64,000 nt of DNA from Paracoccus bogoriensis (GCF_019431455.1 NZ_JAHYSR010000009.1:1-64000), one strand, 5' to 3'; positions 37,590 to 47,736 are shown, numbered from the stretch's first letter. Program-made: numbers and translations. The notes: generated from the letters alone by a model not told the origin.

Positions 37590-37647
37590 GCTTGCGCCCC
37601 TCTGCCGCCTTGCGACCCCGCATAGCGCGACGGCGGGCCGGTCGCAA

Positions 37648-37866
37648 TCAGGCGATGATATCGGGCGTGATCTCGTCCTCGAGCCGGGCGATCCGGTCCT
37701 TCAGCGCCAGTTTCTGCTTTTTCAACCTTTGCAGCGCCAGCGACGATGTCAGCTGCTGCTCCTGCAAGGCGGCGATCGCCTGATCGAGGTCACGATGCTC
37801 GCAGCGCAGCGCCTCGAGACGCGCGCGCAGGATGTCCTCATGGCTCATCGAATGCTGCATGTTCAT
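37648..37866 (-). CDS. YdcH/DUF465 family small protein
   Basis: 72 residues, predicted coiled coil. The conserved pattern [11 protein letters not shown] followed by [19 protein letters not shown] is the DUF465 signature. The function is unknown; such proteins are abundant in alphaproteobacteria. The start could also be the ATG six codons downstream (MSHEDILRA). It is divergent from the hsp20 gene. Confidence 0.85.
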   Translation of the reverse strand: MNMQHSMSHEDILRARLEALRCEHRDLDQAIAALQEQQLTSSLALQRLKKQKLALKDRIARLEDEITPDIIA

Positions 37867-37964
37867 CGGAAACGTCTCTGCAAGAGAAAGCCTCTGGCGT
37901 CAGTATAGCGCGACATTGCGCCGCTGTTAACGGAAACCGACGATCTCACGCCTCCGGCGCAGAT

Positions 37965-37993
37965 CTTGCAAATCGCTGACAGGACTTCCATAT
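37965..37993 (+). promoter_or_regulatory. Candidate RpoH (sigma-32) promoter of the hsp20 gene
   Basis: CTTGCA (37965-37970), a 17-base spacer, then CCATAT (37988-37993), resembling heat-shock promoters of alphaproteobacteria (CTTG...CCATAT). Transcription would start near 38000. The leader then contains a hairpin GAGGCC...GGCCTC at 38003-38024 before the Shine-Dalgarno. Confidence 0.6.
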
Positions 37994-38057
37994 CCTGGAC
38001 ATGAGGCCGCCGCTCCGGGGCCTCGGGATGCACAGTCGCTTTGACGAGAGGGCTGAG

Positions 38058-38468
38058 ATGCCGAAGATGTCGCTGGGGTCGCACCCCTATCTGCTGGGTT
38101 TCGACCAGCTCGAACGCATGGTCGAGCGTGCCGCCAAGGGCGCCGACGGCTACCCGCCCTACAATATCGAGCATATCGCCCCGGACGGATTCCGCATCAC
38201 CTTGGCCGTCGCGGGCTTTTCCGAAACCGAACTGAGCGTCACCACCGAGGATCGTCAACTGGTCATCCGTGGCCGCAATGCCGAGTCCGACGACAAGCGC
38301 GTCTATCTGCATCGCGGCATCGCCGCCCGCGCCTTTCAGCGCAGCTTCGTGCTGGCCGAGGGGGTCGAGGTGACGGGCGCCTCGATGGAAAACGGCCTTC
38401 TGCATGTCGAGCTTCGACGCATCCGACCGGAACACGTAGTTCAGACCATTCCGATCAGCCGCAAGTAA
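38058..38468 (+). CDS. ibpA: Small heat-shock protein (Hsp20/IbpA)
   Basis: 136 residues. The alpha-crystallin domain runs about 35-130, with YPPYNIEHIAPDGFRITLAV (the IbpA-type start), the strand LVIRGRN, LHRGIAARAFQRSFVLAEGV, and GASMENGLLHVEL near the end. The C-terminal IPISRK holds the IxI anchoring motif. It is an ATP-independent holdase. The ATG at 38058 has GAGGG upstream. DUF1150 follows 10 nt later, a conserved Rhodobacteraceae pair. Confidence 0.92.
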   Translation: MPKMSLGSHPYLLGFDQLERMVERAAKGADGYPPYNIEHIAPDGFRITLAVAGFSETELSVTTEDRQLVIRGRNAESDDKRVYLHRGIAARAFQRSFVLAEGVEVTGASMENGLLHVELRRIRPEHVVQTIPISRK

Positions 38469-38478
38469 GGGGATCACG

Positions 38479-38706
38479 ATGGACAACAAGATCGCATTCA
38501 CCGCCAACCGTCTTGCCAACACGGTCTATATCCGCAAGATCGCGACCGAGACCCTGCCCCAGGAAATCCGCCGGCAATTGCCCGGCGTGGACGCCATGTA
38601 TGCCGTCCATGACACCGACGGCGAAAGGCTGGCCTTGGTGCAGCAGCGCAGCCTTGCCTTCATGCTGGCGCGGCAGAACGAATTGACGCCGGTCAGTGTC
38701 CATTAG
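38479..38706 (+). CDS. DUF1150 family protein
   Basis: 75 residues. The segments TVYIRKIATETLPQE, LYAVHDTDGERLALV-like AMYAVHDTDGERLALV and FMLARQNELTPVSVH are typical of DUF1150. The function is unknown. It sits 10 nt after ibpA and is presumably part of the heat-shock operon. Its last 4 bases overlap the end of the convergent beta-propeller gene. Confidence 0.85.
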   Translation: MDNKIAFTANRLANTVYIRKIATETLPQEIRRQLPGVDAMYAVHDTDGERLALVQQRSLAFMLARQNELTPVSVH

Positions 38707-39518
38707 GGCTTTGGCGCATAGCGCATGAAGGCAAAGGCCCGACCATCGGGCGCCCAGCAGGGCACGTTGATGCTGCCCTGCCCGCCGAACAGGCTGACGA
38801 CACGGCGCCGGTTTCCTCCGTCCGGCGCCATCAGCCACAGTGCCACATCCAGATCCCGGGGATGGCCCTCGGTGCCAGGCGGATAGGCCAGGTAAAGCAC
38901 ATGCCCTCCGCAGGGGGATGGATGGGGAAACCAGTTCACGTGATCGTCGCGAAAGACCGGTGTCGCCTTGGTGCCATCGCTTTGCATCCGCCAGATCTGG
39001 GCATGGCCGGTCTCGTCGGAATTGAACCAGATGAAGCCGCCACAGGCCGAAAAATCCGGACCGTCGTGATGCGCCGTGCCCGGCGTCAACACGGTTTCCC
39101 GCCCGGTCTCGAAGTCCAGCATGGCGATGCGCACCACCCGGTCGCCGCCCCGCACGCAGGCATAGGTCAGCCGCGAACCGTGCGCGCCATGCCACCAGCT
39201 GGGGCGCGGCAGGTCCAGCGGCGTGGTGCGGCCATCCTGCAACAGATGGATTCCCGCGCCGCTGCCGTCATGGGCCGAAAACACGATCCGGCCATCTGGC
39301 AGAACACCGTGATCGTTGTTGCAGCGCTCGTCCAGATCCATCGGGATCGGCTTCAGCCCGGACCTGTCCGCACGCCACAACCGCCCCTCGCCATTGACCA
39401 GGAACCACCCGTCCGGGTGCCAGTTCGGCGCCTCGATCAGCCGCGGCGTGCGCAGGATCACCTGGCAGGTGCCGGATGCCAGATCATAAACCTCAAGCGA
39501 TGACCGCCACTCCGCCAT
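38703..39518 (-). CDS. TolB-like beta-propeller (PD40) protein, cytoplasmic
   Basis: 271 residues with several PD40/TolB-type blades: LIEAPNWHPDGWFLVN, FSACGGFIWFNSDETGHAQI and VPCWAPDGRAFAFMRYA. No signal peptide is present, unlike TolB. Several Trp/His-rich positions (HPDGW, SWWHGAHGSR, NWFPHPSP) resemble the oligogalacturonate lyase-like propellers. Enzymatic activity cannot be inferred. The ATG at 39518 has GGAAG 6 nt upstream and is preferred over 39524. Confidence 0.75.
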   Translation of the reverse strand: MAEWRSSLEVYDLASGTCQVILRTPRLIEAPNWHPDGWFLVNGEGRLWRADRSGLKPIPMDLDERCNNDHGVLPDGRIVFSAHDGSGAGIHLLQDGRTTPLDLPRPSWWHGAHGSRLTYACVRGGDRVVRIAMLDFETGRETVLTPGTAHHDGPDFSACGGFIWFNSDETGHAQIWRMQSDGTKATPVFRDDHVNWFPHPSPCGGHVLYLAYPPGTEGHPRDLDVALWLMAPDGGNRRRVVSLFGGQGSINVPCWAPDGRAFAFMRYAPKP

Positions 39519-39539
39519 GCCCATCTTCCAGTGCGGAAA

Positions 39540-39559
39540 GGCCCCGCCGAGGCGGGGCC
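39540..39559 (-). terminator. Terminator of sat-cysC
   Basis: GGCCCCGCC and GGCGGGGCC form a perfect 9-bp stem with a 2-base loop, followed on the reverse strand by TTTCC. It separates the fused sulfate gene from the propeller gene. Confidence 0.75.
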
Positions 39560-39581
39560 GTGTGTCATGCCCGGGTCCGGA

Positions 39582-41291
39582 TCACGCCGGACCGATCAGA
39601 CCCATGCTCTCGAGCTTCAGCAAGACCTGGTGCGCGGCGCCGTCCACGTCGATATGGCTGGTGTCGATGCGCAGTTCGGGATTGGCCGGTTCCTCGTAAG
39701 GGTCAGAAATACCTGTGAATTCCTTGATCTTACCCTCGCGCGCCAGCTTGTAGAGCCCCTTGCGGTCACGGCGTTCGCATTCCTCGAGGGGCGTGGCCAC
39801 ATGGACCTCGACAAAGGCGCCGCCGGCCTCGACCATCTCGCGCACCGCGCGCCGGGTCGCCGCATAGGGCGCGATGGGCGCGCAGATTGCGATGCCGCCA
39901 TTCTTGGTAATCTCGGAGGCGACATAGCCGATCCGCTTGATGTTGATGTCGCGGTGCTCTTTCGAGAAGCCCAGCTCGCTTGACAGGTGCTTGCGGACCA
40001 CGTCGCCGTCCAGCAGCGTGACCGGGCGGCCGCCCATCTCTATCAGCTTGACCATCAGCGCGTTGGCGACGGTGGACTTGCCCGAACCCGACAGGCCGGT
40101 GAAGAACACCGTGAAGCCCTGCTTGGCACGCGGAGGCGAGGTGCGGCGCAACTGCGCCACGACTTCGGGGAAGCTGAACCATTCGGGGATCTCCAGCCCC
40201 TCGCGAAGGCGGCGGCGCAGTTCGGTGCCGCTGATATCCAGCACGGTGCAGCCTTCGGGAACCTCGTTGGCCGGATAATATTGCGCTTTTTCCTGCACAT
40301 AGACCATGTGCTTGAAATCGACCATCTCGACGCCGATCTCGTCCTGATGCTGCTTGAACAGCTCCTGCGCATCATAGGGGCCGTAGAAATCGACGCCCGC
40401 GCTGTTCTTGCCCGGCCCGGCATGGTCGCGGCCGACAATGAAATGCGTGGCGCCGTGATTCTTGCGGATCAGGCCGTGCCAGACCGCCTCGCGCGGGCCC
40501 GCCATGCGCATCGCCAGGTTCAGAAGCGACAGCGTTGTGGTCGCGGCCGGATACTTGTCCAGCACCGCCTCGTAGCAGCGCACGCGGGTGAAGTGATCCA
40601 CGTCGCCGGGCTTCGTCATGCCGACGACCGGGTGGATCATCAGGTTGGCCTGGGCCTCGCGGGCGGCGCGGAAGGTCAGTTCCTGATGCGCGCGGTGCAG
40701 CGGGTTGCGGGTCTGAAAGACCACGACGCGCTGCCAGTTCAGCTTCTTGAACATCGCGCGCAGCTCGTTCGGCGTGTTGCGGCGCGCCCGGAAATCGTAA
40801 TGCGTCGGCGCCTGCAGGCCCTTGATCGGGCCGCCCAGATAGACCGGACCCGCGACATTGTGCAGGTAGTTCACGGCCGGATGGGCCAGATCGTCGGCGC
40901 CAAAGACCTTCTCGGCCTCGCGCGCCTTGTTGGGCACCCATTTGTCGGTGACGGACATGATGGCCAGGATCACGCCTTCCTGGTCGCGCAGGGCAATGTC
41001 CGTGCCTGGCTCGACCCCTTCGGCGAATGTTTCGCTGACATCCAGAGTGATCGGAATCGGCCACAACGCGCCCGAGGCCAAGCGCATGTTCTCGACAACG
41101 TTGTCGTAATCGGCCTCGGTCAGAAAGCCCTTCAGCGGGTTGAAACCGCCATTCATCAGCAGCTCGAGATCGCAGATCTGGCGCGGGGTCAGATCCCAGC
41201 TGGGCATCGCGCCCGCCTCGTCCTTCAGCGCGCGGGCGGCATCGGCCGAGACGAAAAGCTCGGGGATCGGCAAGTGGTTCGGATTGGTCAT
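39582..41291 (-). CDS. Bifunctional ATP sulfurylase / APS kinase
   Basis: 569 residues, a fusion making PAPS from sulfate in one protein. Residues about 1-390 are ATP sulfurylase, with a PUA-like start, the QTRNPLHRAHQEL motif, and VGRDHAGPGKNSAGVDFYGP. Residues about 395-569 are APS kinase with the P-loop GLSGSGKSTVANAL and DGDVVRKHLSSELGFS. No cysDN genes are present, so this single gene replaces them. The ATG at 41291 gives the usual N-terminus MTNPNHLPIPEL. It forms a single-gene unit with its own terminator. Confidence 0.94.
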   Translation of the reverse strand: MTNPNHLPIPELFVSADAARALKDEAGAMPSWDLTPRQICDLELLMNGGFNPLKGFLTEADYDNVVENMRLASGALWPIPITLDVSETFAEGVEPGTDIALRDQEGVILAIMSVTDKWVPNKAREAEKVFGADDLAHPAVNYLHNVAGPVYLGGPIKGLQAPTHYDFRARRNTPNELRAMFKKLNWQRVVVFQTRNPLHRAHQELTFRAAREAQANLMIHPVVGMTKPGDVDHFTRVRCYEAVLDKYPAATTTLSLLNLAMRMAGPREAVWHGLIRKNHGATHFIVGRDHAGPGKNSAGVDFYGPYDAQELFKQHQDEIGVEMVDFKHMVYVQEKAQYYPANEVPEGCTVLDISGTELRRRLREGLEIPEWFSFPEVVAQLRRTSPPRAKQGFTVFFTGLSGSGKSTVANALMVKLIEMGGRPVTLLDGDVVRKHLSSELGFSKEHRDINIKRIGYVASEITKNGGIAICAPIAPYAATRRAVREMVEAGGAFVEVHVATPLEECERRDRKGLYKLAREGKIKEFTGISDPYEEPANPELRIDTSHIDVDGAAHQVLLKLESMGLIGPA

Positions 41292-41444
41292 CTCTTCGAC
41301 TCGGATATTGCCACGGAACACAGGGTGTGCGCGCCACCACGGGCAGCCGCGCTTCGGCACCGCTCTAGCGCGGCCACAAGCGATATTCAACCTTGGGAAA
41401 ACGCCTCGAGCCGTCCTGTTACCGCAAAGCGTCATGGCGGTGCA

Positions 41445-41469
41445 GGAACTTAGCCCGGTCTGGGCCGTT
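41445..41469 (+). promoter_or_regulatory. EcfG-type general-stress promoter
   Basis: GGAAC (41445-41449), exactly 16 bases, then CGTT (41466-41469): an exact match to the alphaproteobacterial sigma-EcfG consensus GGAAC-N16/17-CGTT. Transcription would start near 41476, giving a leader of about 25 bases with AAAGGAGG before the ATG at 41502. Confidence 0.65.
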
Positions 41470-41501
41470 AATGAGCAACCCACCAAAAAAGGAGGCATGT
41501 C

Positions 41502-42089
41502 ATGACCCGTGACGCCCAACCCCACGACCCCGCCAGCCCCGCCGAACTGCGCGCCTTGTCGCGTGACGAACAGGAACTGGCCGACATGGCGCGCAACCCG
41601 GTTCTGGCCGGGCTCAGCGACCGAGAGCTTGGCGACCTGATCTCGCGCCTGCGCGAACGGCGCAACCGCGCCCGCGATATCGGCGACCGCCAGGGGCGCG
41701 AGGCCCGCGGCAAGCAGGCCCCTGCCGGCGCAACCATCGCCAGCAGCAATCACGGCACGATCAGCAAGCATGATTTCCTGTCCGAGGCGCTGGATCGTGC
41801 GATGCACGAACGCGAACGCCGCGGCGGGGAACATGGCGATCCGGTCACCGAGGGTGCCCATGGCCAGGAGAATCAGGCCGAACTGACCCGCAAGGCGCAA
41901 GCCATGGCGAATGAGGGACGCCGCGACAGCCATATGAAGGAAACAGGCGCCCCCCTTCATCCGAACGACCCCGATGCCAGCAACGGCAAGGCGGACCTTG
42001 AAGCCACCGCCCGCAAAACGGCGCCGTCGGGCGCTCTGGACCACGCGGGCGAGCTACCCTCTCGTGAGCGGTCGCGCACGCGCTACTGA
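41502..42089 (+). CDS. Hydrophilic protein of unknown function, probable stress protein
   Basis: 195 residues, no hydrophobic segment, rich in Arg, Glu, Asp, Ala, Asn and Gly. The N-terminal part (residues about 20-70) is helical and reads LARNPVLAGLSDRELGDL-like, including SDRELGDLISRLRERRNRAR, a stretch recurring in Rhodobacteraceae hypothetical proteins. The rest looks disordered (HGQENQAELTRKAQAMANEG), like hydrophilins. It has a strong Shine-Dalgarno (AAAGGAGG) and an EcfG-like promoter. I do not recognise a family with a known function. Confidence 0.75.
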   Translation: MTRDAQPHDPASPAELRALSRDEQELADMARNPVLAGLSDRELGDLISRLRERRNRARDIGDRQGREARGKQAPAGATIASSNHGTISKHDFLSEALDRAMHERERRGGEHGDPVTEGAHGQENQAELTRKAQAMANEGRRDSHMKETGAPLHPNDPDASNGKADLEATARKTAPSGALDHAGELPSRERSRTRY

Positions 42090-42096
42090 GGTGGCC

Positions 42097-42735
42097 CTAT
42101 CGCAGACCGGCCACTTCTGCGGCCTGGTTCCGCCGCCGAAGTTCGGCGGCGGCCTCGTCATAGAGAAACGGCAGGAACGCATAACGCCGCCCGCGCGTGA
42201 CGGGATCAACCTGATGCAGCAGGCTGCATGAAAAGACGATGCCCGCACCCGGCGGTGCCGTGAAACGATCGTCGGAAAATTCCGGAAAGCGTAGCGCGCC
42301 CCCCTCAAAATCGCCATTCAGATTGATCGACAGCGCAAAGCGCCGATGCGCGGTGCCCGGTGTCGTGTTGTCGCGGTGGGCGCGGAAATGCCCACCCTCG
42401 GCCGCGTCGTAGCAGGCGACCAGATAACGCTCCATCCGCGTGACGGGGAAATGATGGCAGGCGCGGATCGCCGGCACCACGCGCGCGACGATGCGCGACT
42501 GGATCGTGGCGATCATCGCCGGATCGCTTACCACATGGTCGCGCCGCACCTTGTGGGCCGGATCGTGGCGCCCCACCGTGCGCCCGTCCTCGACCACCAT
42601 GAAGCCCGACATCTCGCCCCCCGCCGCGTCATAGGCGGCGATCAGCGCAGCGCAGAGTGCGGGCTCGAAAAGATCGGGCAAGATCAGGACCGGAGCCCTG
42701 ACCCCTAGACGATGGATTGTTGAAGCATTGGTCAT
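42097..42735 (-). CDS. 2-oxoglutarate/Fe(II)-dependent dioxygenase (prolyl hydroxylase-like)
   Basis: 212 residues. The facial triad is readable: HFRAHRDN (His and Asp) and CSLLHQVDPVTRGRRYAFLP (second His, plus the Arg that binds 2-oxoglutarate). The strand segment FALSINLNGDFEGGALRFPE is typical of the P4H/PKHD branch. The substrate is unknown. It is convergent with the preceding gene (7-nt gap) and forms a single-gene unit upstream of trxB. Confidence 0.85.
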   Translation of the reverse strand: MTNASTIHRLGVRAPVLILPDLFEPALCAALIAAYDAAGGEMSGFMVVEDGRTVGRHDPAHKVRRDHVVSDPAMIATIQSRIVARVVPAIRACHHFPVTRMERYLVACYDAAEGGHFRAHRDNTTPGTAHRRFALSINLNGDFEGGALRFPEFSDDRFTAPPGAGIVFSCSLLHQVDPVTRGRRYAFLPFLYDEAAAELRRRNQAAEVAGLR

Positions 42736-42799
42736 GCCTCATCCTAGGCGCCTGAACGCTCGAATCCCAAGCGCCAAACGCGGACGAGTTTAATGATCC

Positions 42800-43879
<1,080 letters not shown>

Positions 43880-43939
43880 TCATTGTAGCATTCGGCCAGG
43901 CCCGGAACGAACAGAACAAGCAGAACGAAAGAGCCCGGA

Positions 43940-44440
43940 ATGGCTGGCGCCCGCCTTGACGACATCGACCGCAAGATCCTGGCCGAATTGCAGGCCGATG
44001 GCCGCATGACCAATGTGGAACTGGCGCGGCGGGTCGGTATCTCGGCCCCGCCCTGCCTGCGTCGCGTCCGCACGCTGGAGGAACAGGGCTATATCCGCGG
44101 CTATCACGCCCGCATCGACGCAAGCGCATTAGGGCTTGAGGTGCAGGTCTTCGCCATGGTGCGCCTGACCTCGCAATCGGAACGCGATCTGGCCGCCTTC
44201 GAATCGCGGGTGAAGGATTGGCCGATGGTGCGCGAATGCCACATGCTGAACGGCGAGATCGACTTTATCCTGAAATGCGTCTCGCCCGACCTGTCCAGCT
44301 TTCAGCGCTTCCTGACCGAGGCGCTGACCGCGGCGCCGAACGTGGCCAGCGTCAAGACCTCGCTGGTGATCCGCGCCGCCAAGAACGAACCCGCCATTCC
44401 CTTCGAGGTCGTGGAGGAACGCGCCCGCCAAACCGGCTGA
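43940..44440 (+). CDS. Lrp/AsnC family transcriptional regulator
   Basis: 166 residues. The N-terminal winged HTH (DDIDRKILAELQADGRMTNV and ELARRVGISAPPCLRRVRTL) is followed by the RAM/AsnC ligand domain (MVRLTSQSERDLAAFESRV and VRECHMLNGEIDFILKC). The divergent gene is trxB, a conserved alphaproteobacterial neighbour. The ligand is unknown. A 16-bp tandem duplication begins at its stop codon. Confidence 0.9.
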   Translation: MAGARLDDIDRKILAELQADGRMTNVELARRVGISAPPCLRRVRTLEEQGYIRGYHARIDASALGLEVQVFAMVRLTSQSERDLAAFESRVKDWPMVRECHMLNGEIDFILKCVSPDLSSFQRFLTEALTAAPNVASVKTSLVIRAAKNEPAIPFEVVEERARQTG

Positions 44441-44469
44441 GCCTGCAGCCTGCTGAGCCTGCAGCCTGC
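44438..44469 (+). repeat. 16-bp tandem duplication at the Lrp stop codon
   Basis: TGAGCCTGCAGCCTGC occurs twice in direct tandem; the first copy includes the TGA stop. The convergent 199-bp gap to pgeF also holds TCTTGCCGTCGCGCGG twice near 44568-44607. I see no gene in the gap. Confidence 0.85.
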
Positions 44470-44639
44470 AACGACGCTTGCGCGTTGTGGCGCCCCGGTG
44501 CCTGGCCTTGGCTGGGCCGGGCGGCCATCTTCAAGCCGGTGCCGGCCTGTCTTTCCCCACTCGGCGCTCTTGCCGTCGCGCGGTCGCGCGGTCTTGCCGT
44601 CGCGCGGTGTCGTCACGTCCTGGACGCAGGCCAGCATGG

Positions 44640-45404
44640 TCACAGGGCAATGGCGCTGATCAGGCGGCCGTAATCGGCCTGCCCCTCATGTGTGGCGCGG
44701 CGATAGCTGAAGAAGCGGTCTGGATCGGCATAGGTGCAGTGACGCGTCCATTCGGCCTCGACCCCGGCTTCGCGCAGGCGCTTCAGGCCGAAGCCGGGCA
44801 GGTCGAAATGCGGGCTTCCCTTGGGGCCGCCGCTGAAGAAGCGTTCCGATTCAGGGTCTTCGGCCAGGAACTCGTCCATGAACGCATCGCCCACCTCGTA
44901 ATTGCGCTGGCTGATCGTCGGGCCGATCACCGCACGGATCTGGCTGGCACCCAGGTTGCGCATCGCCGCGACCGTAGCCTCGATCACGCCCGCCAGCGCC
45001 CCGCGCCAACCCGCGTGGCAGGCCCCCACCACACCCGCGGCCGGATCGGCCAGCAGAATCGGCTGACAATCGGCAGTCAGCACCGCAATGGCCACGTCCC
45101 GCCGCGCTGTGACCAGAGCATCCGCCTTGATTTCCCTTATTCGTTCAAGATCGTCGCCTGGCGCAAGCGTCACCACATCGGTGGCATGAACCTGTTTCAC
45201 CGTGGCCAGGCAGGCGGGCTGAACCCCCATCGCCACGGCTACGCGCGCGCGGTTGACCTGGACCATGTCGCTTTGATCGCTGGATCTGCGGCCGCAATTC
45301 AGCCCCGAGAACAGCCCCGACGAGGCGCCCCCCTTGCGTGTGAAGAACCCGTGGCGGATCGGCGATAGCAGCGGGTGGGTCAGGATTTCAAGCGTCGTCT
45401 GCAT
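44640..45404 (-). CDS. pgeF: Laccase-domain protein PgeF/YfiH
   Basis: 254 residues, YfiH/DUF152 family, with VKQVHATDV, LTADCQPILLADPAAGVVGA and CHAGWRGALAGV (the His-Cys-His metal site) and the ending ATHEGQADYGRLI. The family shows purine nucleosidase and polyphenol oxidase activities and corrects peptidoglycan errors in E. coli (PgeF). It shares one base with the upstream midA stop (TGATG), and midA overlaps lgt, giving an lgt-midA-pgeF operon. Confidence 0.9.
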   Translation of the reverse strand: MQTTLEILTHPLLSPIRHGFFTRKGGASSGLFSGLNCGRRSSDQSDMVQVNRARVAVAMGVQPACLATVKQVHATDVVTLAPGDDLERIREIKADALVTARRDVAIAVLTADCQPILLADPAAGVVGACHAGWRGALAGVIEATVAAMRNLGASQIRAVIGPTISQRNYEVGDAFMDEFLAEDPESERFFSGGPKGSPHFDLPGFGLKRLREAGVEAEWTRHCTYADPDRFFSYRRATHEGQADYGRLISAIAL

Positions 45405-46450
45405 CAATGGATCAGCGCCTCGAAGCCGGGAACCGGAGGCGCCCCTTTCGGCCAGATTGCAAGGGTCTTGAACAGGTGACCCATTTCCTCTGGATGGGTC
45501 AAGCGCCGAAGCGCGACCATCGCCCCCGCGTCGCCCGCCTGCGCCAGACGGCGCGCCCGCGCCTCGGCGCCAAGCGCCAACAGCCAGTCGCCCTGCCGCC
45601 CCATCCGCGAGACGGCCGCCCCCGCCCGGACCGCGGCGGCGGCAAGAGGCGCGAAATCGACATGGGCGGTCAGGTCCGCCTCGCCCGGATGGGCCAGCGG
45701 ATCGTCGGGCGCATGGCGGCGCAGGGCCTGGAACGTGTCGCCGCGCCCGTCCCAGCCGCCGTAATCGACCAGGATCGCAGCCCCCCCGTGACGCGCGATA
45801 TGACGGGCAATGGCCTCGGTCGCGGCGACGGCGGCGGGGCAATCCTCGACGATCTCGCCGGGCTGGCCCTTGCGCGGCAGATCGACCACCGGCCCGAGGC
45901 CGATCGCCAGACGGCCCTCGGCATCCAGCCCGACCATGCGTTCGCGCCAGCCTTCCCCGGTCATCTGGAATTGCCGGATCGGCAGCGCGTCCAGAAACTC
46001 GTTCGCCAGCAGGAACAGAGGTTTGGGCGGCAAATCCTCGATCCGGTCGAGGTGCAGGACCGGCCCCAGCCGGTCCCGTTGAAGCTGCCGCAGATGGGGC
46101 GACGCCTCGATCAGCGCAATCTGCGCGGCCTCGGTCATGCCCGGGACCACGCGGATCGCGCGGCGCATATCCGCCATCAGCGTGCCCCGCCCCGGTCCCG
46201 GCTCGGCCAGCAGACAGGGCGCGGGACTGCCCTGATCCATCCAGGCCTGCCCCAGGGCAAGGCCGCAAAGCTCTCCGAAAAGCTGATGGATCTCGGGCGC
46301 GGTGGTGAAATCGCCCGCAGCACCAAAGGGATCGCGTGTGGCGTAATAGCCGTGACGGCTGTCCAGCAGGCAGGTCTGCATGTAGTCGGCCAGCGTGATC
46401 GGCCCCGTCGCACGGATGCGCGCCGCGATGATCCCGGCCAAGGCCGTCAT
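45404..46450 (-). CDS. SAM-dependent methyltransferase, MidA/NDUFAF7 family
   Basis: 348 residues. The start [20 protein letters not shown] and [18 protein letters not shown] are hallmarks of the DUF185/MidA family. The SAM site is [20 protein letters not shown], and [17 protein letters not shown] is the conserved NEFxDALP segment. The eukaryotic homologue methylates an arginine of respiratory complex I during assembly; a similar role is likely but not shown here. Its ATG overlaps the lgt stop by 4 nt. Confidence 0.9.
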   Translation of the reverse strand: MTALAGIIAARIRATGPITLADYMQTCLLDSRHGYYATRDPFGAAGDFTTAPEIHQLFGELCGLALGQAWMDQGSPAPCLLAEPGPGRGTLMADMRRAIRVVPGMTEAAQIALIEASPHLRQLQRDRLGPVLHLDRIEDLPPKPLFLLANEFLDALPIRQFQMTGEGWRERMVGLDAEGRLAIGLGPVVDLPRKGQPGEIVEDCPAAVAATEAIARHIARHGGAAILVDYGGWDGRGDTFQALRRHAPDDPLAHPGEADLTAHVDFAPLAAAAVRAGAAVSRMGRQGDWLLALGAEARARRLAQAGDAGAMVALRRLTHPEEMGHLFKTLAIWPKGAPPVPGFEALIH

Positions 46451-47337
46451 GCGCCCGGATCACCCACAGGCGGGCGGCGCCGCGCCTGCCAGATCAGCGC
46501 CAGCCCGATCAGGACCATCGGCAGCGACAGGACTTGCCCCATCGTCAGCCCGATCACCGGCCCGCCGATCACATGGCCAAGCGGGTTGTCGGGCGTGATG
46601 AACTGCGCATCGGCCACGCGGAAGATCTCGACGAACATGCGCGCAAGGCCGTAGCCCGCCAGGAACACGCCGAAGGCCAGCCCCGGGCGGCGTAGCCCGC
46701 CCGCGCGGACCAGCAGCAGCAGGATCAGGCCCAGCAGCAGCCCCTCGAGGCCCGCCTCGTAAAGCTGGCTGGGGTGACGCGCGCAGGGACCGCTGATGCC
46801 GGGGCAATCCTGCGCGGCAGGACCGGGGAAGATCACGCCCCAGGGCAGGTCGGTCGGGCGACCCCACAATTCGGCATTGATGAAGTTCGCGATCCGGCCG
46901 AAGAAGATGCCAATGGGCGCCACGACCGCCATCGCATCGGCCAGGGGAAGAATCGGCACCCCGTTCCGCCGCGCCCACAGCCAGGATACGACGATCACCC
47001 CGGCAAAGCCGCCGTGAAAGCTCATCCCGCCCTGCCAGACCATCGGGATCTGCGCCGGATTGGCCAGGTAATGAGCCGGGTCGTAGAACAGCACGAAGCC
47101 CAGCCTGCCGCCGACGATGACGCCCAGGATGACCCAGGTCAGCAGGTCGTCCACCCGTTCGGGGGCGCAAGGCGGCCGGCCTCCCCAGATCGCCGGACGG
47201 CGCATCATCGCGACGATCAGCCGCCAGCCCAGGATCAGCCCGACGATATAGGCCAGCGCATACCAGCGCAGCGACAGCGACAGCCCGCCCACGTTCAGCG
47301 TGAAGATCTCGGGGGATATCTGCGGAAAGGGGATCAT
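46447..47337 (-). CDS. lgt: Prolipoprotein diacylglyceryl transferase
   Basis: 296 residues, seven membrane helices. The Lgt signature is [18 protein letters not shown]. Other conserved parts are [11 protein letters not shown] (catalytic His region) and [10 protein letters not shown]. It transfers diacylglycerol from phosphatidylglycerol to the lipobox cysteine of prolipoproteins. It is the first gene of the lgt-midA-pgeF operon. Confidence 0.95.
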   Translation of the reverse strand: MIPFPQISPEIFTLNVGGLSLSLRWYALAYIVGLILGWRLIVAMMRRPAIWGGRPPCAPERVDDLLTWVILGVIVGGRLGFVLFYDPAHYLANPAQIPMVWQGGMSFHGGFAGVIVVSWLWARRNGVPILPLADAMAVVAPIGIFFGRIANFINAELWGRPTDLPWGVIFPGPAAQDCPGISGPCARHPSQLYEAGLEGLLLGLILLLLVRAGGLRRPGLAFGVFLAGYGLARMFVEIFRVADAQFITPDNPLGHVIGGPVIGLTMGQVLSLPMVLIGLALIWQARRRPPVGDPGA

Positions 47338-47475
47338 GGGGCCTCGGGCTGGATTCTGGTGCGCACGCTATCGGCCGGACGGGCGGTGTCAACCGCAAGC
47401 CATGCGCGAAAGCCGCATTGAACCGCGTCCTCGGCCGGACCATATAGAAGGCAAGTTCAGGATACGAGGTCAGCC

Positions 47476-47736
47476 ATGACGACACAGAGCCGCTTTTTCG
47501 ACGACATCTCCAAACTGATGACAAATGCCATGGGCGTGGCGCAAGGCGTTCGGTCCGAGGCCGAAACCGCCATGAAGGGCTGGATCGACCGCTGGCTGGC
47601 CGAACGCGATCTTGTCACAAGAGAGGAGTTCGAGGCCGTGCGCGAAATGGCGATCAAGGCCCGCACCGAGAATGCCGAACTGAAGGCCCGGATGGACGCG
47701 CTGGAAAAGTCTGCCAGCGCCGATCAGGGCGCCTGA
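47476..47736 (+). CDS. ubiK: UbiK/YqiC family ubiquinone-biosynthesis accessory protein
   Basis: 86 residues. The N-terminal amphipathic part FFDDISKLMTNAMGVAQGVR and C-terminal coiled coil (EFEAVREMAIKARTENAELK) are the BMFP pattern. UbiK supports the soluble Ubi complex in E. coli. GAGG lies 6 nt upstream of the ATG. It overlaps the end of the convergent small membrane protein by 13 nt. Confidence 0.85.
   Translation: MTTQSRFFDDISKLMTNAMGVAQGVRSEAETAMKGWIDRWLAERDLVTREEFEAVREMAIKARTENAELKARMDALEKSASADQGA

Noticed and set aside
41292..41501. Possible sulfur or SAM riboswitch upstream of the sat-cysC gene
   Set aside because: I looked for SAM-II-type and other known cores and found no matching helices. 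Only the EcfG-like promoter facing the other way is convincing.
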